Shown one piece after another: positions 1 through 8,083 of a DNA stretch of 64,000 nt (position 1 is the stretch's first letter; each line of letters starts with the position of its first letter). The DNA comes from an uncultured Lachnospiraceae bacterium. Its GTDB lineage: Bacteria; Bacillota; Clostridia; Lachnospirales; Lachnospiraceae. The notes under the pieces are model-generated. The model saw nothing but the letters and a program-made list of their open reading frames with translations, made no database searches and was not told the origin of the DNA. The position numbers and the translations under genes were made by a program. The stretch covers positions 1 through 64,000 of the forward strand of contig CAMUMG010000001.1 of NCBI GenBank assembly GCA_947089905.1, written 5' to 3'.

Positions 1-2
1 TC

Positions 3-197
3 GTTTGGTTACAGATGCAATTAAATCGGCAGATTGCTGCAAAACATATTTCTGTACCCGTTTTAACGGTAGATGGCTGCTATGGAGCGAAAACGGCTGG
101 GGCTGTATTGGCATATTTTAAATACAAAGGCTGGTCTACTAACTGGTCAGGAAAACAGATCGGTAAAAATACGATGAAAGCATTAGCAAAGGTATAA
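3..197 (+). CDS. C-terminal end of a peptidoglycan-binding (lysin-like) protein, 5' end outside window
   Basis: The reading frame is open back to the first bases of the window (V-W-L-Q before the first Met at position 15), so this is the tail of a longer gene. The visible 64 residues contain the pattern VDGCYGAKTAGAVLAYF followed by GKQIGKNTMKAL, which resembles the C-terminal wall-binding modules of phage and bacterial lysins (D/N-G-x-x-G-x-x-T core). The enzyme part is not visible, so hydrolase type cannot be told. A hairpin terminator follows directly. It could be a prophage remnant or a host autolysin. Confidence 0.5.
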   Translation, partial: VWLQMQLNRQIAAKHISVPVLTVDGCYGAKTAGAVLAYFKYKGWSTNWSGKQIGKNTMKALAKV

Positions 198-200
198 GAA

Positions 201-241
201 AATAGGGACAGTAGATGTGATTTTTCTATTGTCCCTTTATA
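201..241 (+). terminator. Intrinsic terminator after the lysin-type gene
   Basis: An 11-bp stem (205-215 with 225-235, one G-T pair) has a 9-base loop and ends in a short T-rich tract. It sits a few bases after the stop codon at 197. Confidence 0.75.
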
Positions 242-314
242 ATAAAACAAATTTTATTCTTTTCATTCTAACATTTCATTTTTTCTTTCTTCTTAATCTT
301 AAAATTCATTCTGA

Positions 315-524
315 TTATTCATAGGTTGGAACATGTTCCATAATATCGCCCGGCTGACAATGAAATGAGGTACAAATACGATCTAAGACTTTTGGAGAGA
401 TTCCTTGCCCTTTTCCCATCGCAGCAATCGTCGTAGGAGAAACCTTTACAGAGATACGAAATGTTTCTTTTGTCATTTTTTTATCTATTAATAATTTCCA
501 TAGTTTATCATACGAAAAAGCCAT
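315..524 (-). CDS. Small Xre/Cro-type helix-turn-helix regulator (69 aa)
   Basis: The protein begins MAFSYDKLWKLLIDKKMTK and then shows a helix-turn-helix with VSPTTIAAMGKGQGIS, followed by VLDRICTSFHCQPGDIMEHVP. This is the layout of the short single-domain Xre-type regulators whose C-terminus ends in C-x-x-GDI-x-E. The start at 524 was chosen over an in-frame ATG at 554 because AGAAGGGATGG precedes it. The gene is divergent from the TIR gene. Its promoter (-35 TTGCAT, 17 bp, -10 TATGAT) carries a perfect palindrome over the -10, so autoregulation and control of the neighbouring TIR operon are likely inferences. Its small size and position next to a conflict operon fit a defence-module repressor. 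Confidence 0.8.
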   Translation of the reverse strand: MAFSYDKLWKLLIDKKMTKETFRISVKVSPTTIAAMGKGQGISPKVLDRICTSFHCQPGDIMEHVPTYE

Positions 525-544
525 TCTATCACCATCCCTTCTGA

Positions 545-578
545 AAGTTATCATAACTTACCTTTTTATGAAATGCAA
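545..578 (-). promoter_or_regulatory. Promoter of the Xre-type gene with palindromic operator
   Basis: Read on the minus strand, -35 TTGCAT (578-573) and -10 TATGAT (555-550) are 17 bp apart. The palindrome AAGTTATCATAACTT (545-559) covers the -10, the usual position for an autorepressor site. Confidence 0.65.
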
Positions 579-598
579 TAAGAGATTTTAAAAAAATA

Positions 599-635
599 TT
601 GATAAAATCTAAGGAATATTGTAGAATAACTACAA
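599..635 (+). promoter_or_regulatory. Promoter of the TIR/NB-ARC operon with palindromic operator
   Basis: TTGATA (599-604) and TAGAAT (622-627) are 17 bp apart. The interrupted palindrome TTGTAG-N5-CTACAA (619-635) overlaps the -10 and predicted start point. Both this palindrome and the one at 545-559 contain AGTTAT half-sites, so one regulator could bind both. Confidence 0.65.
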
Positions 636-694
636 AATATAAAAGAATAGAAGTCATTCTTTTAATAAACAGAAGAGAAAGAGAGGAAATCAGG

Positions 695-1384
695 ATGTCA
701 AAAAAAGTAGAAAACAAACTAAAAGGCGTCAATATTGGTGGTAATTATGTAGGTGGAGATCAAATTGTTTTCCAAGGGGGCAGAGAGGAAAAGAGGCAGT
801 CAAAAGAAGAGAAAGATAAAAAAACCACCATTTTTCTTTCTTATAGCCGGAAGGATGCAGAGGTAGCAAATCAAATTGATCAACAATTATCGAAGAACTC
901 AAAGGTGATTGTGAAACAGGATATTCGTGATATAGGAGTATGGAACAGTATTCGGGAGTTTATGCAGAGGATACGTCAACAGGAGTATGCGGTTTTACTT
1001 GTGAGTGATGCTTATTTAAAATCTTCAAGTTGTATGTTTGAAGTATTGGAAGTAATGAAGGAACAAGAATATCAGAATAGAATTTTTCCAGCAATCATAG
1101 AGAAAAGGATATATAATTCTTCCTTATGGATAGAGTATATAAAATATTGGCAGAACGAATGTAAAACATTTGAAGCCGCTTTAGAAGGGATACATCCTAC
1201 CAATATAGCAGAAGTGGCTGCTGAATTAAAACGTTATCAACAAATAGCTGCTTCGATGGGGGAATTTCTAAAGATAGTTACTGATATGAATAACCCAGAG
1301 ATTCCAGATGTAGCCATTCAAATCGAAAGAGCGATACAAGATAGACAAAATAAAAGAGGAAAATATTATGAAGAAGCGTATTAA
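695..1384 (+). CDS. TIR-domain protein with N-terminal GGNYVGGDQ motif
   Basis: The 229-aa protein has a short N-terminal motif IGGNYVGGDQI (residues 14-24), a charged linker, then a TIR domain at about 44-140. It has the TIR box 1 FLSYSRKD (47-54) and a C-M-F-E segment in which E116 is the candidate NADase glutamate. A helical tail follows. The start at 695 follows GAGAGGAAATCAGG; the longer frame from 599 begins inside the promoter and is rejected. It overlaps the next gene by 17 bp, so the two are probably translationally coupled. Bacterial TIR domains paired with STAND ATPases act in anti-phage abortive responses. That role is inferred here, and NAD cleavage is not shown. Confidence 0.85.
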   Translation: MSKKVENKLKGVNIGGNYVGGDQIVFQGGREEKRQSKEEKDKKTTIFLSYSRKDAEVANQIDQQLSKNSKVIVKQDIRDIGVWNSIREFMQRIRQQEYAVLLVSDAYLKSSSCMFEVLEVMKEQEYQNRIFPAIIEKRIYNSSLWIEYIKYWQNECKTFEAALEGIHPTNIAEVAAELKRYQQIAASMGEFLKIVTDMNNPEIPDVAIQIERAIQDRQNKRGKYYEEAY

Positions 1385-2165
1385 AAATCGGGTGAAAGAT
1401 GCTCAGATACAGCATGACTATATAGGGGGAGATCAATATAACATAACAACGTATCAGGAGAAGGAACGAGAGTTTATAGTAACTCATAAAACAGAAACAA
1501 CTCCTGTTACTTACTTTCTTGGTCGAGAAGCAGAACTGCAAAAGTTACGTCAAAGTATAGAGGAAAAACGAAAATGTGTTCTAGTAAGTGGAATGGGTGG
1601 AATCGGAAAAACACAAATTTGTAGATTTTTGTTCAAAGAATATGAACAGAAAAATTCAAATAAAGAAATACTTCCTTTTGAACATATTGGTTATATTGAG
1701 TACAATGGGAATATGGATAGTAGTTTAACGACATGTTTAAAATTCAAAGAACAAGAAGATCCGAAAAGAAATATAGAAGCTGCATGGAAAGAATTAGAAT
1801 ATTTAGCATCGAATGGAAGATTATTATTGTTTATAGACAACGTCAATGTATCAAGAGGAACCGATCTAGGGTTACAACGATTAAACAGTATTCCAGGAGC
1901 AATTGTTTTGACCTCTCGTAGAACCTCCTTTCACGGGTTTGAAATATATCGAATAGGCTTTCTTTCGACAGAAGAATGTAAAGAAATTTATGAAAAGATT
2001 CGATTTCAAGATAGTGAAAAGAAAATAGGAGAAGAAGAGAAGCAAGATTTGGAATATATTATAGAACAACTAGCAGCAAAACATACGATGACCATACAAC
2101 TACTAGCACATCTTGCTCAAACGAAGCGTTGGACAGTTAGCAGATTAAGAGTCAAGAGAAAATGA
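1368..2165 (+). CDS. NB-ARC STAND ATPase, C-terminally truncated, partner of the TIR gene
   Basis: The 265-aa protein starts with the same type of motif as its partner (YIGGDQYN, about 18-25). An NB-ARC P-loop ATPase follows: FLGREAEL (50-57), Walker A GMGGIGKT (75-82), Walker B LLLFIDN (152-158) and the LTSRR sensor (181-185). The frame stops just after QLLAHLAQTKRWTVSRLR, where related proteins continue with a winged helix and repeat (TPR-like) sensor of several hundred residues. The gene is therefore either decayed or a minimal ATPase. RBS AGAGGAAA lies 8 bp before ATG, inside the TIR gene. In NLR-like systems the ATPase oligomerises on a trigger and activates the TIR; here the sensor is missing. 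Confidence 0.8.
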   Translation: MKKRIKNRVKDAQIQHDYIGGDQYNITTYQEKEREFIVTHKTETTPVTYFLGREAELQKLRQSIEEKRKCVLVSGMGGIGKTQICRFLFKEYEQKNSNKEILPFEHIGYIEYNGNMDSSLTTCLKFKEQEDPKRNIEAAWKELEYLASNGRLLLFIDNVNVSRGTDLGLQRLNSIPGAIVLTSRRTSFHGFEIYRIGFLSTEECKEIYEKIRFQDSEKKIGEEEKQDLEYIIEQLAAKHTMTIQLLAHLAQTKRWTVSRLRVKRK

Positions 2166-2275
2166 AGGCTGTGAATACATATTATCGAAAAAATAAGACG
2201 CTAGAAGGCTGTTCAGAACTTACAGAAGAGGAAAAGATACAACTGAAAGAGGAAATGTCAAAAGACGGTATATAA
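2162..2275 (+). CDS. 37-aa ORF overlapping the end of the truncated NB-ARC gene (function unknown)
   Basis: An ATGA overlap (2162-2165) opens a 37-codon frame beginning MKAVNTYYRKNKTLEGC and ending KEEMSKDGI. The peptide is hydrophilic and looks like the tail of a larger protein rather than a free-standing peptide. The frame is open for four codons before the ATG. No clear ribosome binding site is present other than by coupling. It may mark the joint of a deletion that removed the NB-ARC C-terminus. No function is proposed. Confidence 0.35.
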   Translation: MKAVNTYYRKNKTLEGCSELTEEEKIQLKEEMSKDGI

Positions 2276-2306
2276 ATAGTATAAGATATGTGCTTCTATT
2301 TGACAA

Positions 2307-2369
2307 GTACAAATTTGAAAGGGGGTTGAGTTTTGTACGTATATATGTTAAAATTAATTATGTACAAAA
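2307..2369 (+). promoter_or_regulatory. Promoter of the RHH gene with three GTACAAA half-sites
   Basis: TTGAGT (2326-2331) and TAAAAT (2349-2354) are separated by 17 bp. TTTTGTAC (2331-2338) and GTACAAAA (2362-2369) form an 8-bp inverted repeat around the -10, and GTACAAAT (2307-2314) is a third copy upstream. Repeated short half-sites are typical of RHH regulators, so autorepression is inferred. Confidence 0.6.
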
Positions 2370-2384
2370 TGAAAGGAGGCTTAA

Positions 2385-2558
2385 ATGTCACCACGTACAG
2401 GCAGACCAACAGATAATCCCAAAAAAGAAAGGCTTGAACTTAGATTATCTGATGATGATATAATAAAATTAGAATATTGTTGTCAGCAGACTAAATTAAG
2501 TAAAGCTGAGATTTTAAGACAAGGATTAGATTTGGTATATCAGAAACTAAAAAGATAA
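2385..2558 (+). CDS. Ribbon-helix-helix (CopG-like) DNA-binding protein (57 aa)
   Basis: The 57-aa protein starts MSPRTGRPTDNPKKERLEL, has a predicted beta strand (ERLELRLSDDD), and then two helices (IIKLEYCCQQT, KAEILRQGLDLVYQKL). This is the RHH fold plan seen in CopG/Arc-like regulators. AAAGGAGG lies 5 bp before the ATG at 2385. The RTGRPTDNPK opening is, from memory, common in small regulators of integrative and conjugative elements in Firmicutes. No mobilisation or integrase gene is visible nearby, so the element is either outside the window or lost. Confidence 0.75.
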   Translation: MSPRTGRPTDNPKKERLELRLSDDDIIKLEYCCQQTKLSKAEILRQGLDLVYQKLKR

Positions 2559-2647
2559 GAGTTGTGCCCCGACCAAAGTTTACAACTCTTATCTATCAAC
2601 AATATAGAAAAGTATTGATAACTCTTATTGTATCTACTTTTCTATAT
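2553..2647. repeat. Two consecutive long inverted repeats after the RHH gene
   Basis: A perfect 13-bp arm pair (2553-2565 with 2582-2594) begins inside the RHH stop region. A second perfect 13-bp pair (2602-2614 with 2635-2647) follows. ACTCTTAT occurs again at 2621-2628, so the first left arm could pair with either copy. No T-tract follows, so these are not plain terminators; an RNA structure or a protein-binding array is possible. Confidence 0.55.
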
Positions 2648-2934
2648 TAAGTCAAGAAAATTCCAAGAAATAAAGTACATTATTTTGGAGAACCAGAGGT
2701 GCTATAAATTATTTATATGAAAAAGAATTCTTCTAAATATGATCTACTTAATATCATGGAGAAAAAAAGATGGAGTAAAATGTTTCTAAGAAAACTATAC
2801 TAAGCAGATCATATAAATGAAGTTCTCTTTTATAAATTCTATAATATGATACAATATAATAAAACACTAATAACAAGTTAATAACATCATAACCTTGAAA
2901 GCCCTTATTTTATGCCAAAAATAATGATTATCAT
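2648..2934. other. Gene-poor AT-rich stretch with an imperfect inverted repeat
   Basis: No convincing gene is seen. A 14-bp repeat pair (2737-2750 with 2801-2814, one mismatch) encloses about 50 bp, and weaker complementarity extends outside it. This would suit a miniature inverted-repeat element or a folded RNA. A 28-codon frame (2717-2803, MKKNSSKYDLLN...) lies inside it but lacks a well-placed ribosome binding site. Confidence 0.35.
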
Positions 2935-5217
2935 TTAAGTATCTTCTAAATAAAGGGGAAGTGTCACAACCGCTTTAAATAGATCTCCATCTAAGTATAG
3001 TTTAAAACTGCCATGCTGTAGTTCTGCTAAACTTTTTGCAATAGACAGTCCAAGTCCGCTTCCCTCTGTATTTCTGGATCGATCTCCACGAACAAAGCGT
3101 TCCATTAGTTCCTCGCTGCTGATATTAAGTGGGGCAGCAGAAATATTTTTAATGGAAAGCAAAGCATTTGTACTATTACAAAAAGCTTCTACATAAACCC
3201 TTGTTCCGGGCATTGCATATTTGTTGACGTTAGACAAAAGATTTTCTATAATTCGATAGGTACTTCTGCCATCTGCAATGACAGGAAGTTCTTCTCCCCG
3301 TTCTTTTGGAAGAGAAAGAATTAACTGCAAGTTTTGTTCTGTTAGTCTATCTTCAAATTCTCCACATGCCTGTTTAACTAATTCACATAGATTTAACCGC
3401 TGTAACTGAATAGAAAGAGTTCCAGAGGAAGCTTTAGACGCTTCAACTAAATCTTCGATTAAAGTTTTTAATCTCCATGATTTTTCCTCTAAAACAGCTA
3501 AATAGGATTTGGCAGTTTCATCTTTTAAATCTATTTTTTTAAGCAGATCCACATAGTTGATAATAGAGGTCAGCGGAGTTTTTATATCGTGGGATACATT
3601 AGTAATTAATTCCGTTTTCATCCGTTCACTTTTTAATTCTTTTTCTACAGAAGCAGCTAAACCGTTTCCGATATGATTGATGTTTTCTGTTAATTCCCGA
3701 AATAAAAGACTTTTTTGGGAAGGAGCTTTTGTATTGATATCACCTGCTGTAATACGGCGTGTTACTTGTCGAAGTACATTGAGATCGCCGGCTGCCCGAA
3801 GTAAATAAAGACCTAAAATAATAAAGCCTAAAAAAAGGAGACATAAACCTATAAAAGGAGATTCAAAAGCAATCAATAAAGAAAAGATAGTATAACAACA
3901 AAATATAAAAAGAGTAGCAAATACTAAGACAACAGTGGATCTTTCCAAAAAGAAGTTTCTAAAAAGTTTTTTTGTATCGTGAAAAAATTTGGAAATAGTA
4001 TGTTTTATATATAAGCTGATATGATAGAAAGATTGAAATAAAAAACGGCATATTTTTAAACATAGAAAACTTTCAAACCATATATGCGATTTAAAACGAC
4101 GTATAGTAGTGATAAAAAAAGCAGAAAGAGCCCAGAAACTAATCAGGTAAAAAAGACCTACCCATACAAAAATATTGTCAACTTTTATCTCTTCTTTTAA
4201 GAAAGAAACGGAACAGATTACTAAAAAAGCCAAAAGACAGATTCCTAATAAAAGTATCTCATAAAAAATTTTATCAAATTTTGAATGATAAATTCCATTG
4301 ACTCCTTTTTTATGACCAATCACAATAATTGAAAATGATAAAACCAATATTAATCCTCCAACAATCCATGGAAGAAAATGGAGCATTTGTTGATAAGAAT
4401 TATAATTTAATTCAAACTCTTTTTCTAATTCTGCAAAAACACTATTGGTTTCGGATTCTGTTTTTAAATATCCTGTATAGAGAAGATAGTTTGATGGATT
4501 TGTAATTTTTTCTGTCATTGTTTTTTCAGATAGTTCTTCTAGTTCTATTTGATTAGAAGAATTATCTAAGGTGAGATAGCGCAGAGCAAAAGAAACTGTA
4601 TTTTCTGTAATCGAATAGTTTTGTCCTGAGAGATTGGTATAATACATACGATAAGAAGTATCTAATATTAGATAAGGACAATTAACTTTTACATAAGACT
4701 CAAAAAAATCGTCTAAAATTTCGGATGTAATCGGTGTTTGTTTCGGAATATTTTGAGTCTTTCGAATAAAATCAGACATAGTTTCATTATAATAGAAGGT
4801 ATTTGTTGTCTGATTAAGAGCATAGTAAAAAAAATCGGGATTATTTTGATTCAGTATATAATTATAATATTCAAAACTTTCCTGACTCATGTTATAAACA
4901 TCATCAGACGGAATTAAATTTCCGTTTGCTTTTCCATTAAACATAGAGATTAAATCTGCTTTGGAATAAAAGCTAGAGGGATCAGGCAAATAGCCAGCTT
5001 CTCGATATTTCGTATAGACAGCTGCCCGATCAAGATATTGTTTATAAAGTGATAAAAATGGATCAGTCTGAGTAAAAACAGTTTCCGATGGAGAATATTT
5101 TTCTAAAAAGGGAATAGCATGAAAAATAAAAAATATGGAAGCTGCCCCTAAAATTAATGTGACAAGCAAAAGAAAAAATTTTACTGCGATACATTCTTGT
5201 ATATTTTTTAGTTTCAT
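2935..5217 (-). CDS. Membrane sensor histidine kinase (760 aa)
   Basis: One N-terminal membrane segment (about 13-37) is followed by a roughly 240-residue extracytoplasmic region, then about five more hydrophobic segments (282-472) and a HAMP-like linker. The kinase core has phospho-acceptor H543 in VSHDIKTPLTS, an N box IIENLLSNVNKY (656-667) and a G box GSGLGLS (719-725). The sensor region is unusually large and has no fold I recognise. The gene lies 19 bp after its response regulator on the same strand and is certainly co-transcribed with it. The stimulus is unknown; cell-envelope stress is a guess from the large extracellular and membrane part. Confidence 0.9.
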   Translation of the reverse strand: MKLKNIQECIAVKFFLLLVTLILGAASIFFIFHAIPFLEKYSPSETVFTQTDPFLSLYKQYLDRAAVYTKYREAGYLPDPSSFYSKADLISMFNGKANGNLIPSDDVYNMSQESFEYYNYILNQNNPDFFYYALNQTTNTFYYNETMSDFIRKTQNIPKQTPITSEILDDFFESYVKVNCPYLILDTSYRMYYTNLSGQNYSITENTVSFALRYLTLDNSSNQIELEELSEKTMTEKITNPSNYLLYTGYLKTESETNSVFAELEKEFELNYNSYQQMLHFLPWIVGGLILVLSFSIIVIGHKKGVNGIYHSKFDKIFYEILLLGICLLAFLVICSVSFLKEEIKVDNIFVWVGLFYLISFWALSAFFITTIRRFKSHIWFESFLCLKICRFLFQSFYHISLYIKHTISKFFHDTKKLFRNFFLERSTVVLVFATLFIFCCYTIFSLLIAFESPFIGLCLLFLGFIILGLYLLRAAGDLNVLRQVTRRITAGDINTKAPSQKSLLFRELTENINHIGNGLAASVEKELKSERMKTELITNVSHDIKTPLTSIINYVDLLKKIDLKDETAKSYLAVLEEKSWRLKTLIEDLVEASKASSGTLSIQLQRLNLCELVKQACGEFEDRLTEQNLQLILSLPKERGEELPVIADGRSTYRIIENLLSNVNKYAMPGTRVYVEAFCNSTNALLSIKNISAAPLNISSEELMERFVRGDRSRNTEGSGLGLSIAKSLAELQHGSFKLYLDGDLFKAVVTLPLYLEDT

Positions 5218-5236
5218 AAATAAACCTCGGCTTCTT

Positions 5237-5938
5237 TTAATCTAAATTTTCAATTTTATAACCAATTCCCCAAACTACTTTTAAATATTTAGGCTCTCTT
5301 GGATTAATCTCAATTTTTTCTCTGATATGACGGATATGTACAGCGACAATATTATCCACTCCAAAGGAGGGTTCTTTCCAGATCTGTTCATAAATTTCAG
5401 AGATAGAAAATACACGTCCTTTATTGCGAACAAGCAATTTTAAGAGATTATATTCGATAGGAGTAAGACGAACTAACTCTCCATCAACCGTTACTTCTTT
5501 TGAATCATCATTAATAATAAGATCGCCAGAGGAGTAAAGATTAGAATTGGCAGTGTTGGAAACATTACCAAGAGTGGTATAACGACGTAGAGCAGATTTT
5601 ACTCTGGCAATCAGTTCTAATGGATTAAATGGTTTGGTAATATAGTCATCTGCACCAATATTTAGACCAAGAATTTTATCGTTATCTTCGGATTTAGCAG
5701 ATAAAAAAAGAATAGGAAGACTATAATTATTTTCTCTTAGTTTTCTTGTAGTGCGAATTCCATCCATTTCAGGCATCATAATATCAAGCAAAATTAAATG
5801 TACTTCTTGTGTTTCAATTACTTCTATAGCCTGCTTGCCATGATAGGCTTTTAATACATGATAGCCTTCAGCAGTGAGGTAAATATAAATAGCCTCTACA
5901 ATATCTTTATCATCATCACAAACTAAAATAGTATACAT
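5237..5938 (-). CDS. OmpR-family response regulator
   Basis: The 233-aa protein has a receiver domain with acidic pocket CDDD (7-10), phospho-acceptor D52 in LLDIMMPEMDG, and K101 in ITKPF. A C-terminal winged helix with VDNIVAVHIRHIREKI and VWGIGYKIE follows. It is the first gene of a two-gene operon with the 760-aa kinase. A GGGAGGA-type ribosome binding site lies just upstream of the ATG at 5938. It likely activates transcription of a regulon that is not visible here. Confidence 0.93.
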   Translation of the reverse strand: MYTILVCDDDKDIVEAIYIYLTAEGYHVLKAYHGKQAIEVIETQEVHLILLDIMMPEMDGIRTTRKLRENNYSLPILFLSAKSEDNDKILGLNIGADDYITKPFNPLELIARVKSALRRYTTLGNVSNTANSNLYSSGDLIINDDSKEVTVDGELVRLTPIEYNLLKLLVRNKGRVFSISEIYEQIWKEPSFGVDNIVAVHIRHIREKIEINPREPKYLKVVWGIGYKIENLD

Positions 5939-6152
5939 AATAAAATCCTCCCACCAATCAATAAATCAAATTTTAAATTTCATTTTAACATAAAATATTA
6001 AAGAGATATGTGTGGAAAAAATTAAGAATTTATGAAGTATATCAGATGCGGGATAGATTCCAAAGTAAGAGCACCACTGGCGTTTTTGAACTATTTGTGC
6101 ACTTTGCTTAGGTATAACATTAAAATTTCTTTACTTTAAAGCAAAAAAATGA

Positions 6153-6182
6153 TTGACGAAAGGTAAACTTGTGCCTTATAAT
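6153..6182 (+). promoter_or_regulatory. gdhA promoter
   Basis: TTGACG (6153-6158) and a consensus TATAAT (6177-6182) are 18 bp apart, 37 bp before the gdhA start. This near-consensus promoter suggests strong expression. Confidence 0.8.
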
Positions 6183-6216
6183 ACAAAAAAAGTTATTAAG
6201 AAGAAAAGGAGAATGA

Positions 6217-7551
<1,335 letters not shown>

Positions 7552-7561
7552 TTTAAAAATA

Positions 7562-7605
7562 AAAACGGGAAGGAGAACAAAAAGCTCTTCTTCCTGTTTT
7601 ATTTT
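7562..7605. terminator. Bidirectional terminator between gdhA and the cold-shock gene
   Basis: A 15-bp stem with wobble pairs (7562-7576 with 7586-7600) is flanked by A-rich and T-rich runs, so it can serve gdhA on the plus strand and the cold-shock gene on the minus strand. Confidence 0.75.
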
Positions 7606-7664
7606 GTTACAACCCGCCCAATCTTATAACTTTTATGTATAAATAAAAATTATGATTTACTTGA

Positions 7665-7865
7665 TTATAACTTCGTTACGTTTGCAGCTTGAGGACCTTT
7701 TTCACCCTCTACTACTTCGAATTGTACAGAATCTCCTTCTTCTAACACTTTGAAGCCATCCATATTCAGTGCAGAATAATGAACGAATACATCTTGTCCT
7801 TCTTCATCGGAAATAAAACCGAATCCTTTTTTGGCATTGAACCATTTTACTTTTCCTGTCTTCAT
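7665..7865 (-). CDS. csp: Cold-shock protein, CspA family (66 aa)
   Basis: A single cold-shock domain binds single-stranded RNA/DNA and prevents structure in mRNA. RNP1 (KGFGFI) and RNP2 (VFVHY) are both present, and the length is typical. The start at 7865 ([10 protein letters not shown]) matches the family and has GGAGAG upstream; an in-frame ATG four codons earlier is less likely. A leader of up to about 200 bp separates it from argS, as expected for genes with regulated cold-shock leaders. I cannot assign a promoter with confidence. Confidence 0.95.
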   Translation of the reverse strand: MKTGKVKWFNAKKGFGFISDEEGQDVFVHYSALNMDGFKVLEEGDSVQFEVVEGEKGPQAANVTKL

Positions 7866-8083
7866 AAAACTCTCCATTCTTGTACCTTTTCAGGTGCACA
7901 ACAAAATTCTAAAATTAAAAACAAATACAGACTATCAGATGGATAATCTGAGATAAATTTATCATAAATGGTGCAAAAAGTCAAATTATCTTTTTATTGA
8001 AATCGACTTTTCTGGATTTACAATAGAAAAATTTTGTGGTAGAGTAATAGACATTAAAAGAAAACGGGAAAGGAAAAGAGTTC

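Noticed and set aside
1..241. Prophage at the left edge
   Set aside because: Only one lysin-type tail is visible, with no phage structural, integrase or attachment sequences.
599..694. Longer start for the TIR gene at 599
   Set aside because: The start would coincide with the -35 box of the operon promoter; the ATG at 695 has a good ribosome binding site.
529..732. Minus-strand frame rich in Phe/Leu over the TIR promoter
   Set aside because: It covers both divergent promoters and lacks a ribosome binding site; composition reflects the AT-rich intergenic DNA.
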